Program-made: the position numbers and the translations under genes
From: Candidatus Pristimantibacillus lignocellulolyticus
GTDB taxonomy: Bacteria > Bacillota > Bacilli > Paenibacillales > Paenibacillaceae
Direction of reading: 5' to 3'
DNA: 64,000 bases
Assembly (NCBI GenBank): GCA_023639215.1
Contig: CP097899.1
Location: forward strand, 1,184,501-1,248,500
In this document: piece after piece, positions 1 to 8,229 of the stretch
Layout: every line of letters begins with the position of its first letter
Numbering within the stretch: the stretch's first letter is position 1
Notes under the pieces: generated by a model
What the model was told of the DNA's origin: nothing
Database searches by the model: none
The model's input: only the letters and a program-made list of their open reading frames with translations

Positions 1-21
1 TTGTTCTATATTGTTACTCAT
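1..21 (-). CDS. N-terminus of probable partner ABC half-exporter (BmrD/YheH-like), cut by window edge
   Basis: Only seven codons are visible, reading MSNNIEQ and running off the left edge. The ATG is preceded by GAGAGGTGA at a sensible distance, and it starts 24 nt after the stop of the upstream ABC exporter gene on the same strand. That gene has a degenerate ATP site, and such half-transporters work with a partner that is normally encoded directly downstream. The identity of this CDS is inferred from position alone; the few residues shown carry no family signature. Confidence 0.5.
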
Positions 22-45
22 CTATCCAATTCACCTCTCTGACTG

Positions 46-1791
46 CTACGAGCTAAGCTCTAGTTCAATTTGTTGGCGATCATACTGTTCTTTGTACCAG
101 CCTTCTCGCGCTAGTAACTGATCATGTGTTCCCTGTTCAATAACTACACCTTCATCTAATACAATAATCCAATCGGCATGTTGAACTGCAGATAGACGAT
201 GCGTCGTAATGATTGTTGTTTTCTGTTGACGCTCAAGTTTGATACCATCAATGATTTCCATCTCAGTCTTCGCATCCACAGCAGATAATGCGTCATCAAG
301 CATAAGAATTTCTGGATTGGCAATTAATGCACGCGCAATGCTTACACGTTGCTTCTGCCCACCAGATAATGCAACTCCACGCTCTCCCACCATCGTATCT
401 AGACCATTTGGTAAGAAGTGAATATCTTTGGCAAATGACGCTCTTTCTAGCGCTTGCTGAAGCTGAGCTTCCGTTGCATGCTCATCACCAAATAGAATAT
501 TATCTCGAATAGAACGTGAGAATAAAACAGGTTGCTGCGGTACATATCCCATATAACCTAATGCATCTTCAAGAGATAAATCATCTAATCGATGATTTCC
601 TAGCTTAACCTGACCAGAGCCCATTGGATATTCTCTTAATAGTTGCTTCAAAATTGTTGTTTTACCACTGCCGGTCTTTCCGACAATTCCTAATGTTTGA
701 CCTTGCTTAATTGAGATATTTAACTGACTAAGATTAACCTTCTCCGAAGTCGGATATTGGAATTGATAATCTTGGAATTGAACTTTCGAAGGAACATGAT
801 TGTCCGCTGTCTTCTCCTTATTAGCTACATCCGCTTCATAATCTAACGTTTCAGATACACGATCTAGTGAAGCATTACCACGCTGCATAATATTGATGAG
901 TTCGCCCATCGCGATCATTGGCCAAATCAACATACCTAGAAACATATTGAAAGTAACTAGCTCACCAAGCGTCAATTCACTGTTGAATACGAGATAAGCA
1001 CCATATCCAACACCAATTAAGTAACTAAGTCCAACGAGTATTTTCATCGTTGGTTCAAACAACGCTTCAATTTTCACAACTGCTAAATTACGTTGTAACA
1101 CTTCTAACGTTTTTTTACGGAACTTCTCTTTGCTTGCTTCCTCTTGGACAAATGCTCGGATAACACGTACACCTGAAACGGCTTCTAACACATCATCATT
1201 CAATTCACCGAAAGAGTCCTGTGCAGCCATAAACCGTTGGTGAATAATTTTACCAAAAATAGATAATACAACGGCAATAAGCGGAAGAGGCAACAATGCC
1301 GCTAGCGTTAATTTCCAACTAATCATGAAACTCATTACAGCGACAATACAAATCATAAAAATAGTTGAATCAAACAACGTTAATATCCCAAAGCCAGCAG
1401 TGTTAGACACTGCACCTAAATCATTCGTTGCTCTTGCCATTAGATCACCAGTACGATTACGTTCATAAAATGTAGGCTTCATCCGCAAGAAATGTCCCAT
1501 TAATTTCGTGCGTAGTATTCTCTCAAGTACGAAAGAGGCACCAAATAATTTGTTAAACCAAACATACGTAATCGCATAACTTACAATCGTAATGACAACC
1601 CAAAACACTATCATGAGTTGGAACTCTCGACTTGAGAATAATTGTTGCTGAATACCATCGATGACCTCACCGATTAACCATGGTGGGATCAGATCGAGTA
1701 TTCCCGTTAGAAATAATAGCCCGATTGCGAGCGTATATCGTTTCCATTCTAATTTAAAAAACCATCTTAGTTTTTTCAGTACACTTAACAT
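46..1791 (-). CDS. bmrC: BmrC/YheI-like multidrug ABC half-exporter with degenerate nucleotide site
   Basis: A type IV ABC exporter of about 581 aa: an N-terminal six-helix membrane domain (roughly residues 15-310) and a C-terminal ATPase with Walker A GKTGSGKTT, Q-loop PQQPVLFS, signature LSGGQKQRVSIARAL and H-loop TTHRLS. The residue after Walker B is Asp, not Glu (ILMLDDALSAVD). This is the hallmark of the non-catalytic half of heterodimeric exporters such as B. subtilis BmrC, which has nearly the same length and pairs with BmrD. A partner start lies 24 nt downstream. The reading frame is open further upstream, but ATG 1791 matches the family start; GAGGGG lies about 13 nt before it, a rather long spacing. 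The gene sits behind a leader peptide and an intrinsic terminator (1839-2068), so expression is probably attenuated and induced by ribosome-stalling drugs. Exporter identity is secure, the BmrC assignment good. Confidence 0.87.
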   Translation of the reverse strand: MLSVLKKLRWFFKLEWKRYTLAIGLLFLTGILDLIPPWLIGEVIDGIQQQLFSSREFQLMIVFWVVITIVSYAITYVWFNKLFGASFVLERILRTKLMGHFLRMKPTFYERNRTGDLMARATNDLGAVSNTAGFGILTLFDSTIFMICIVAVMSFMISWKLTLAALLPLPLIAVVLSIFGKIIHQRFMAAQDSFGELNDDVLEAVSGVRVIRAFVQEEASKEKFRKKTLEVLQRNLAVVKIEALFEPTMKILVGLSYLIGVGYGAYLVFNSELTLGELVTFNMFLGMLIWPMIAMGELINIMQRGNASLDRVSETLDYEADVANKEKTADNHVPSKVQFQDYQFQYPTSEKVNLSQLNISIKQGQTLGIVGKTGSGKTTILKQLLREYPMGSGQVKLGNHRLDDLSLEDALGYMGYVPQQPVLFSRSIRDNILFGDEHATEAQLQQALERASFAKDIHFLPNGLDTMVGERGVALSGGQKQRVSIARALIANPEILMLDDALSAVDAKTEMEIIDGIKLERQQKTTIITTHRLSAVQHADWIIVLDEGVVIEQGTHDQLLAREGWYKEQYDRQQIELELSS

Positions 1792-1838
1792 CGTGTATAT
1801 ACAACCCCTCATATGCAGTTTTAATACTGTATAGGCAC

Positions 1839-1873
1839 AAAAAAAAGCATGCCTATCGTTCGTAGGCATGCTT
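1839..1873 (-). terminator. Intrinsic terminator of the exporter attenuator
   Basis: On the minus strand an 11-bp stem (AAGCATGCCTA with TAGGCATGCTT) and a 7-nt loop are followed by eight T. It lies about 48 nt upstream of the exporter ATG and about 105 nt after the leader-peptide stop, so it can only act as a conditional terminator inside the operon leader. Its 5' arm can also pair with the 3' arm of the hairpin at 1940-1970 (10 of 11 positions), giving a mutually exclusive antiterminator. Confidence 0.88.
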
Positions 1874-1939
1874 CTTCATCCTAGTAAGTGAGCATTTCCG
1901 TAATGGCAATAACATCGCTTACTTATATGATAATGAAAA

Positions 1940-1970
1940 GGCGCATGACTACGATTCGTAATCATGCGCC
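1940..1970 (-). promoter_or_regulatory. Upstream hairpin of the attenuator (anti-antiterminator)
   Basis: A 14-bp near-perfect stem (one G-U pair) with a 3-nt loop begins 8 nt after the leader-peptide stop codon, close enough for a ribosome stalled at the end of the leader to cover its 5' arm. The freed 3' arm, CGTAGTCATGC, is complementary to GCATGCCTACG in the terminator 5' arm except for one mismatch. The two structures are therefore alternatives, as in classical ribosome-mediated attenuation. Confidence 0.75.
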
Positions 1971-1978
1971 GTAAATTG

Positions 1979-2068
1979 CTAAATGAATATAGCTCTATGG
2001 GCGCGGATTACGTTATCGTTATTATGAATTCCAACATTGATACCAACTGTAGTAAAATCGATCTTCAT
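1979..2068 (-). CDS. 29-aa regulatory leader peptide (BmrB-like role)
   Basis: A short ORF with ATG at 2068 and TAG at 1979-1981. It begins MKIDFTTVGI and ends RAHRAIFI. The strong AAAGGGGG ribosome site ends 9 nt before the ATG, stronger than that of the exporter itself. It lies between the likely promoter and the two alternative hairpins. In B. subtilis the bmrCD exporter is controlled by translation of the bmrB leader, where antibiotic-slowed ribosomes prevent terminator formation; the arrangement here is the same, although I see no obvious sequence similarity to BmrB. It is too short to be an enzyme. Function is inferred from architecture. Confidence 0.72.
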   Translation of the reverse strand: MKIDFTTVGINVGIHNNDNVIRAHRAIFI

Positions 2069-2109
2069 GATACGTAACCCCCTTTCCATTTTTTGTGATA
2101 TGCTAACAC

Positions 2110-2137
2110 AATATCATTGTAAAAACCTAGTTGTCAA
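2110..2137 (-). promoter_or_regulatory. Probable sigma-A promoter of the leader-exporter operon
   Basis: Minus strand TTGACA (2137-2132), 16 nt, then GATATT (2115-2110) as a weak -10. Transcription would start about 30 nt before the leader peptide ATG. The -35 is a perfect match; the -10 is poor, and other registers are possible. Confidence 0.42.
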
Positions 2138-2280
2138 TTCTTTTTTTAATACACTCCGGTGAATATTTGCTACAACTGTGGGCTAATCGGCAATTACAGT
2201 CACTGGCCACATTTCTACATTATGCAATAAATTACTATGTTATGCCGGTAAATTAAACAGCTTCAAATCAAGAATAACGC

Positions 2281-2320
2281 AAAAAATGCTTCATCATCGA
2301 TGATGATAAAGCATTTTTAT
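2281..2320 (-). terminator. Terminator after the yceI-like gene
   Basis: Near-perfect hairpin built of an AAAAATGCTT / AAGCATTTTTT outer stem and a TCATCATCGATGATGA inner palindrome, ending in a T-run on the minus strand, about 40 nt after the YceI stop. Confidence 0.8.
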
Positions 2321-2360
2321 TATGTTCAACTATTTTGAATAAATTTATTATGAAAGGATA

Positions 2361-2891
2361 TTATGCTTTTTGTAATTCGAATTCGATGTTGATTTTAATA
2401 TCGTCTCCGATTAATACGCCACCAGTTTCTAGAGCAGCATTGTATGTTAGTCCATAATCGCTACGTTTCAATGAACCTGTTGCGCTAAAGCCTGCTTTTT
2501 CATTGCCCCAAGGATCAGTTGAAGCACCTTCAAACGTTACTTTGAACGACTCTTCTTTCGTTACACCATGAAGTGTTACGTTACCAACTAATGTATACTC
2601 ATCAGCACCCGCAGCTTTAATGGATGTCGCTACGAAATTCAAGCTTGGGCTGTTCTCAACATCAAAGAAATCTGCGGATTTCAAGTGATTATCACGATCT
2701 TCATTGCGTGTATCAACACTTGCAAGATCAATATTCACTGCAATTGTTGCAGTAGATAGATCATTAAGATCAGCTTCGATATTTGCATCGAAAGTATGGA
2801 ATAAACCTCTAACCTTTGCAATCATAAGATGTTTAACTGAAAATTCAACTACACTATGCGATGCGTCTAATAACCATTTGGATGTCGTCAT
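2361..2891 (-). CDS. YceI family protein
   Basis: A 176-aa YceI-like lipocalin-fold protein. It opens with the family-typical WLLDASHSVVEFSVKHLMIAKVRG and carries LTLHGVTKEE-like and GSLKRSDYGL elements late in the chain. Family members bind isoprenoid-like lipids such as polyprenyl quinones; many Gram-negative versions are periplasmic, but this one has no signal peptide, so it should be cytoplasmic. The ATG at 2891 is chosen over an in-frame ATG 15 nt upstream because GGAGG lies just before it and overlaps the upstream ATG. It is monocistronic, with its own promoter (TTGACA at 2981) and terminator. In Bacilli, YceI genes often respond to quinone or thiol stress; nothing here proves that. Confidence 0.88.
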   Translation of the reverse strand: MTTSKWLLDASHSVVEFSVKHLMIAKVRGLFHTFDANIEADLNDLSTATIAVNIDLASVDTRNEDRDNHLKSADFFDVENSPSLNFVATSIKAAGADEYTLVGNVTLHGVTKEESFKVTFEGASTDPWGNEKAGFSATGSLKRSDYGLTYNAALETGGVLIGDDIKINIEFELQKA

Positions 2892-2952
2892 AATAAATTC
2901 CTCCATTTATATATATTTTATATTTACTTACTTAAATAAAGTTTATAACCTT

Positions 2953-2981
2953 ATGTTATTTCTTGTTCGCAAAATTGTCAA
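2953..2981 (-). promoter_or_regulatory. Probable sigma-A promoter of the yceI-like gene
   Basis: Minus strand TTGACA (2981-2976), 17 nt spacer, TAACAT (2958-2953), about 60 nt upstream of the ATG. An imperfect inverted repeat ATTTA-N6-TAAAT lies between promoter and ribosome site and could be a repressor site. Confidence 0.5.
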
Positions 2982-3099
2982 CACTTTTTTTGTAAAAAAT
3001 GCAAGTTGTACAAAAAATTACAGAAAAATTATTTGTACACTAGTTCTTGTTGATCATGATATGAACTGTTTTTTACATCGGTTGATTAACGACAAAATA

Positions 3100-3130
3100 A
3101 ATTACCACCTTATTGGATAAGGTGGTAATT
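3100..3130 (-). terminator. Hairpin terminator after the P-loop kinase gene
   Basis: A 13-bp perfect stem (AATTACCACCTTA and complement) with a 5-nt loop, about 45 nt after the kinase stop. The following T-tract is interrupted (TTTATTTTG). Confidence 0.6.
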
Positions 3131-3171
3131 CATAAACATAATTCAGATTATATAGAAGACTACAATAATAT

Positions 3172-3729
3172 TTACAATTTATATTTATTTTTAATGATAT
3201 CAGCAACTTCAAAAGCAGTTAATTTCGTATTGTTAATTTTGATGTAATTTTTCCGTCTAATTTCTCCCTCGTACGAGTTCAATCGATGTAACTCCATCGT
3301 CCGTTTTAACTCCTGTTCAGAGCGAGCAATATCTCTCTTTGTTGGTTTATGTTCAAGTCTATGAGGAGTTTTGTTACGCTCGATTCGCTCCTCAAGGTCG
3401 GCTTCAAGCTCCACTAAAAAAACTTCACCGTCTTTATCCTCAAATATTTTACAAACTTTATCGACATAATCCCAATCAGTCTGCAAATCGAAACCCCATA
3501 CATAAGTGAATATCATTCCATACATATCACTGGTAGCAGCTACTTCAAAAATGTCTTGGCGAAATTTATTCACTAATCCCCACATTTCACTACTAAAACC
3601 AAAATAGGGAGCCAACATTTCAATCGTAGTATGGTTGTGAAATAATTTTAATTCAGTTAACTTTTCCAGTTCATGTCCCACTGTCATTTTACCTACTGCC
3701 TGCGGACCAAATATAATAACAAACTTCAC
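3172..3729 (-). CDS. Small P-loop kinase-like ATPase (AAA/shikimate-kinase type)
   Basis: A protein of about 185 aa with an N-terminal Walker A-like GPQAVGKMT (residues ~9-17), in which Met occupies the usual Ser/Thr place directly after Lys and Thr follows. The rest looks like a small nucleoside- or metabolite-kinase fold with an Arg-rich lid (EERIERNKTPHRLEHKPTKRD) and a helical C-terminus. The physiological substrate is unknown. I place the start at GTG 3729 because AAGGGGG lies 7 nt upstream and the homology-like region begins there; the longer open frame to 3792 has no ribosome site. It is a single gene followed by a hairpin. Similar proteins are usually annotated only as AAA family ATPase. 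Confidence 0.75.
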   Translation of the reverse strand: MKFVIIFGPQAVGKMTVGHELEKLTELKLFHNHTTIEMLAPYFGFSSEMWGLVNKFRQDIFEVAATSDMYGMIFTYVWGFDLQTDWDYVDKVCKIFEDKDGEVFLVELEADLEERIERNKTPHRLEHKPTKRDIARSEQELKRTMELHRLNSYEGEIRRKNYIKINNTKLTAFEVADIIKNKYKL

Positions 3730-3941
3730 GACATTACCCCCTTGGAATATATTTGAATATAGCATCACAGCTGATATAAGGAAGATTACCATAACTTCTT
3801 ACACGTAATCTTGCAGATACATTCTAAATATAACTAATATTTAGCATTTCATACAATAATCTAATAATTAATTCGTTGTTAACCTATTGTCAATGTGATC
3901 ACTGTTAATTTATACTTAAGCACTAGGAATTAAGAAGGATT

Positions 3942-3969
3942 TTGTCGAAATTTGTCTAATTAGTATAAT
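3942..3969 (+). promoter_or_regulatory. Probable promoter of the CHASE4 histidine kinase gene
   Basis: TTGTCG, 16-nt spacer, then a consensus TATAAT (3964-3969), 37 nt upstream of the ATG. Confidence 0.5.
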
Positions 3970-4005
3970 TAATATAGAATACAAATGCGTAATGGAGGGA
4001 TCTGC

Positions 4006-6273
4006 ATGTCTATCCGTTCAAAGCTATCATTTTCCATCTCTCTTATTGTGCTTTTCATACTTGTATTGAATGTTGTATTTTCGCAAATTAATGCTATTCG
4101 AGTTCAAGAAAACAATGTTGAACAACAAGTAGTAACCATTGCCAACCAACTTGCCATTACAATTAATTTAATTGATTCTACAAATCGCAGTATTGAACAA
4201 GAACTTGCAAAGCGATTGAAATCATCAGCACAAACGGTAGAGGAAATACTTGACCCTGATATTGCGAATGTAACGACAGAACAACTAGAAGAATTAAAAA
4301 AACGGCTAGATCTTGATGATATTACACTTTGGATTAAGGAAGAAGAAGAATTAGTAAGTGTACGTTCATCTAATCCTAATGAAGTTAATTTACGATCTAA
4401 ATCATGGGATTATTGGGATGTAGCTTTAAAAGATGTAATAAATTTACGTCCTGTCACGGTCGCTCAAGGAGAACGATCTACTAATTTCTATGCAGGGCCT
4501 ATTAATTTTGCAGTAACCGATCCTTCAAAAGTTAATAAATGGGGATATTACTATACTGGCAAAACCAATTACATGATTAATACGATGTTAAATACGGATA
4601 AATCTTTCACCCACGGATATATCGGCGGAACCGATCGCGTAATAGCTCAGTTATTGGCTGAAAACGATGCGATATTAGAAATAACTGCCTTTAATCCAAC
4701 TTTCTTTGGAAAAGAAAAAATAATTAAGTTAAAACAAGGCAAGCCTGTTTACAATTTAGACGTACGTGATGTTTCATTCGGTTCTTATAATTTTGCAAAT
4801 ATAAAGTCTGACATTGAATCCGTACATCTTGCCTTAAACGAAGATAAGTTTGTTACTTCCGATTTCAAATTTGGCGGTTCTTCACTAACACGAACTTTTA
4901 TCCCAATAGAAGATTTTGAACCTTACGTTATTGGAATTGTCATTGACAAGAATACATTGATGGCCGACACACATAAGCAGTTAATTGATCATATTATTAT
5001 TGCAATTATTCTTCTACTTATCGCTATAGTGGGAAGTTATATTATTGCGGAGTTACTTACTTCTCCATTAACTAAAATAATGTTCAAAGTAAATGCAATT
5101 TCCATGAACCAGTTCCATACTTCACTTGTCCATAATAGCTCTGATGAGTTTGGACTGCTAGCTAGTCAAGTGAATACGATGGGTAATAACTTGTCACGCT
5201 ATACGAATGAATTAAAACAAACAAATATTGAGTTAACGAATACAAAACAATATCTTGAGTCTTTTTTCAAACATACAACAGATGCTGTTCATATTGCTGA
5301 TTTGAATAACATAATTATGCAGGTCAACGATGCCTTTGAAAATATGTTTGAATGGAACAGTGATGAACTAGTGGGACATCCGCTTTCTAACCTTTCATTA
5401 CAAGATCGAGTGAGTTATGAACAGTTAATTGAACAGGTCATTGAAGGCAATGCCGTAACGAGCTATGAAACTATTATGTATACGAAATCTAATTTTCCGA
5501 TTGATGTCAGTATGTCACTGTCTGGGATTCGCGATGAGAATGGGCTAATTATAGCGATAGCATCGATTACACGTAATATTACTGCTCGTAAGCAAACGGA
5601 AGAGTTACTTCTTAAAAACGAGAAACTTTCAGCTATCGGACAGCTAGCCGCGAGTATTGCTCATGAAATTAGAAATCCACTTACGACTGTTCAAGGATTT
5701 TTGAAAATCAATTATAAAAAAGGACTATTGCCTGAAAATCATATGGATCTTGTCATGAAAGAAATTGATCATATGAATCATATCGTCGGTCAGTTTCTAG
5801 TCATGTCAAAACCTCAAATTAGCAATTTACAACCTACCAATATTGTGCAACTAATTAATGATATTTTACTGTTAATGACTTCATCAGGAACGATGGAGCA
5901 TGTAACTGTAAAGTCACGTATTGATGAGGACGTTCCGCTAATTAATGGTGTGGAAGGCAATCTGAAACAGATGTTCGTCAACCTTATTAAAAACAGCGTA
6001 GAAGCAATGAGTGAAGATGGTATTCTGGAGATCGGCATTTGTAAACAAGATCAACATGTACAGATTACGATAACCGATAATGGAGTAGGCGTATCAGAAG
6101 AATCATTAAACCATCTCTTTGAACCTTTCTATACTAATAAAAAAGATGGTAATGGTTTAGGATTGCTTGTCTCACAACAAATCATTGCAAATCATCAAGG
6201 CACAATTACCTTTACAAGCAAAGTAGGAGTTGGTACTACAGCAACGATTGTGCTACCAGCGTTAAAATTGTAA
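4006..6273 (+). CDS. Membrane sensor histidine kinase (CHASE4-HAMP-PAS-HisKA-HATPase)
   Basis: 755 aa. A transmembrane helix at residues ~8-28, an extracytoplasmic CHASE4-like domain (~35-320, with the SWDYWDVA segment), a second helix at ~326-351, HAMP (~352-405), a PAS domain (~420-535), a dimerisation helix with the phospho-acceptor His553 in IAHEIRNPL, and an ATPase domain with N-box NLIKNSVEAM, G1 DNGVGV and a GNGLGL segment. ATG 4006 follows GGAGGG; an upstream in-frame ATG lacks a site. No response regulator gene adjoins it. Orphan kinases of this layout in spore-formers frequently feed the Spo0 phosphorelay, so that is a reasonable hypothesis, not a demonstrated role. The signal sensed is unknown. 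Confidence 0.9.
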   Translation: MSIRSKLSFSISLIVLFILVLNVVFSQINAIRVQENNVEQQVVTIANQLAITINLIDSTNRSIEQELAKRLKSSAQTVEEILDPDIANVTTEQLEELKKRLDLDDITLWIKEEEELVSVRSSNPNEVNLRSKSWDYWDVALKDVINLRPVTVAQGERSTNFYAGPINFAVTDPSKVNKWGYYYTGKTNYMINTMLNTDKSFTHGYIGGTDRVIAQLLAENDAILEITAFNPTFFGKEKIIKLKQGKPVYNLDVRDVSFGSYNFANIKSDIESVHLALNEDKFVTSDFKFGGSSLTRTFIPIEDFEPYVIGIVIDKNTLMADTHKQLIDHIIIAIILLLIAIVGSYIIAELLTSPLTKIMFKVNAISMNQFHTSLVHNSSDEFGLLASQVNTMGNNLSRYTNELKQTNIELTNTKQYLESFFKHTTDAVHIADLNNIIMQVNDAFENMFEWNSDELVGHPLSNLSLQDRVSYEQLIEQVIEGNAVTSYETIMYTKSNFPIDVSMSLSGIRDENGLIIAIASITRNITARKQTEELLLKNEKLSAIGQLAASIAHEIRNPLTTVQGFLKINYKKGLLPENHMDLVMKEIDHMNHIVGQFLVMSKPQISNLQPTNIVQLINDILLLMTSSGTMEHVTVKSRIDEDVPLINGVEGNLKQMFVNLIKNSVEAMSEDGILEIGICKQDQHVQITITDNGVGVSEESLNHLFEPFYTNKKDGNGLGLLVSQQIIANHQGTITFTSKVGVGTTATIVLPALKL

Positions 6274-6498
6274 TAATATCCCGCTATGTCAGTATTAAAA
6301 TTGAGGCAAATTATGCTTTTCTGTTTGTCTCTTTACTTTATCTATAAATAAGACCATTTGACTTGTAATGAAAATAAGAGAATAATAAGTATTATCGGGT
6401 TCAATTATGAATCGAATTTAAGTCAGATAAGCTTTCAAAGTTAATATTATCTAACAAGTTATGCACCGAAAGCATGAACAGTTGTAGGAGGAATACAC

Positions 6499-7065
6499 AT
6501 GAGTATTGTGAAAAATTTTATGGAGTTCAATAAGACATTCGTAGAGGACAAAGAGTATGAAAAATACTTAACGGACAAGTATCCTGAGAAAAAAATTGCG
6601 ATTTTGACATGCATGGATACAAGACTAATGGAACTATTACCAAAAGCCTTAAATCTTCGCAATGGCGATGCCAAATTCATCAAAAATGCTGGTGCAGTAT
6701 TAACGCAACCTTTTGGTTCAGCTATGCGCAGTATTCTTGTTGCGGTATATGAATTACATGCAGAGGAAGTTGTCGTTATCGGACACCATGGTTGCGGTAT
6801 GACAAATCTCGATAGTAAGGGCTTAGTTAATAAAATTGTTGAACAAGGCGGAGTAGATCCGTTAGTAATAGAAACGCTGGAACGTTCAGGTATTCGTATG
6901 GAGAAGTTTTTACGCGGCTTCACTGCTCCCGAGCACGGCGTTATGCATAGTGTAAAAATGATTCGCAATCATCCATTATTCCCTAAAGCTGTACCAGTAC
7001 ACGGCTTTATTATGGACCCAGAGACAGGCAAGCTTGAATTACTAGTAGAAGATTATCGTGAATAG
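6499..7065 (+). CDS. Beta-class carbonic anhydrase
   Basis: 188 aa. It should interconvert CO2 and bicarbonate in the cytoplasm. Zinc ligands are visible as Cys38 in CMDTR, His96 and Cys99 in GHHGCG, with the Asp40/Arg42 dyad of the beta class. It resembles the B. subtilis YtiB type more than plant-type enzymes. ATG 6499 has AGGAGG directly upstream. The gene is monocistronic and ends in a strong terminator (7079-7143). The opposite strand is open over most of the gene, but that frame has no ribosome site and is a shadow. Confidence 0.92.
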   Translation: MSIVKNFMEFNKTFVEDKEYEKYLTDKYPEKKIAILTCMDTRLMELLPKALNLRNGDAKFIKNAGAVLTQPFGSAMRSILVAVYELHAEEVVVIGHHGCGMTNLDSKGLVNKIVEQGGVDPLVIETLERSGIRMEKFLRGFTAPEHGVMHSVKMIRNHPLFPKAVPVHGFIMDPETGKLELLVEDYRE

Positions 7066-7078
7066 ATGAATTGAATAA

Positions 7079-7143
7079 CAAGGCATTCTCGTGCTTTTCA
7101 GGCATATCTTATAACCTGATTAACATGAGAATGCCTTTTTTAT
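7079..7143 (+). terminator. Terminator after carbonic anhydrase gene
   Basis: AAGGCATTCTC pairs with GAGAATGCCTT, enclosing a smaller hairpin, and is followed by a T-run on the plus strand. The outer stem could also serve the convergent gene that ends at 7151. Confidence 0.8.
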
Positions 7144-7150
7144 TTTTATG

Positions 7151-8077
7151 CTATTGCTTTCTAATCATCGTCTGAACTTTTGTTAAGCGTTGTTGAGCTG
7201 AATCTTGATTCATACTTATTGCAGCTTTTACACCATCACCGGCCGCAATAACTGCTTGAGCTGGTGATATATGGGCCATATCCCCTGCTACATAGACACC
7301 TTGAGCGCTAGTTCTCCCTTTACCATCTTGCCATATCCCGCCCTGGTCTGTTAATTTACAACCTAGTTGCGAGGCTAATGTTCCGGCATGTCTCCAATAA
7401 GTTGAGACAAATCCGCCCGTACAGTTAACTTTGCTACCATCCTTAAGTAATACTCCTTGCAATTTCCCTTTTTGCCCAACTAATTGAACGATTGGTTGTT
7501 CGTAAATTGAAATATCCATCGCCTTCAAGATGTCTTTTTCTGAGGTCGTTAATTTGTATTTTCCATTCGTAAATACAAATATTCGTTTGCTCCACTGTTG
7601 CAGTGTCACTGCAAGAGAAATTACATTATTAGCTTCTGTGAATACAGCTAACGCCTGATCTCGTAATTCATAACCATCGCAATAAGGGCAACTGAACACT
7701 GAACTCCCGTAAAAGCGGGAAATGTTGCGAATTGGTGGTAATGATTCTTGCAATCCTGTAGCAAGTAATATTTTATTCACTTGAAATTTCTTGCCTTGAG
7801 ATGTTGTTATCGTAAATGTTCCATTATTGCTACGCTTAATTTCAGTAATCGTCGCTTGATACTGCTTCACATGTTTGAATTGCTCCAATTCTTGCTGTGC
7901 TAATTTGCGAAATTTGAGAGGGGACATCCCCTCGCGTGTAATAAAGCCATGCATCGCTTCTGTTACAGCATTACGAGGTTTGGCATTGTCAAAGAGATAA
8001 ACTTTATGTCTAGACCGAGCAAGCAATAACGCGGCATTTAATCCAGCTGGTCCACCACCAATGACAGCACATATCAT
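7151..8077 (-). CDS. Thioredoxin-reductase-like NAD(P)/FAD oxidoreductase
   Basis: About 308 aa with an N-terminal FAD-binding Rossmann motif VIGGGPAGLNAA, a redox-active pair Cys130/Cys133 in CPYCDGYE, and a C-terminal FAD motif GVYVAGDMA. The CPYC rather than CATC pair is typical of the TrxB-like side family that includes fungal dithiol oxidases and uncharacterised bacillary flavoproteins, so the protein may oxidise or reduce a small dithiol rather than thioredoxin itself. ATG 8077 sits 10 nt after AGGA; a GTG three codons upstream is too close to that site. It is convergent with the carbonic anhydrase gene and shows no operon partner. Confidence 0.82.
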   Translation of the reverse strand: MICAVIGGGPAGLNAALLLARSRHKVYLFDNAKPRNAVTEAMHGFITREGMSPLKFRKLAQQELEQFKHVKQYQATITEIKRSNNGTFTITTSQGKKFQVNKILLATGLQESLPPIRNISRFYGSSVFSCPYCDGYELRDQALAVFTEANNVISLAVTLQQWSKRIFVFTNGKYKLTTSEKDILKAMDISIYEQPIVQLVGQKGKLQGVLLKDGSKVNCTGGFVSTYWRHAGTLASQLGCKLTDQGGIWQDGKGRTSAQGVYVAGDMAHISPAQAVIAAGDGVKAAISMNQDSAQQRLTKVQTMIRKQ

Positions 8078-8229
8078 CCCGATCACATCCTAATCTTTGT
8101 TAACACATCATATGTTGTAAATTGGGTAGGCATGCTTTACGTTTCGTTAAGAAACAATAATTAATTTAGCAGCAGAGTAAATAATACGTGAAGTAGGTAC
8201 ACTGTTTGAGTTAATGGGATGTGGAGTAA

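Noticed and set aside
2704..3120. 138-codon plus-strand open frame over the yceI start region
   Set aside because: It covers the promoter and 5' part of yceI antisense, has no ribosome site and is low in complexity.
6459..6968. 169-codon open frame opposite the carbonic anhydrase gene
   Set aside because: No ribosome site, composition follows the codons of the real gene on the plus strand, no recognisable domain.
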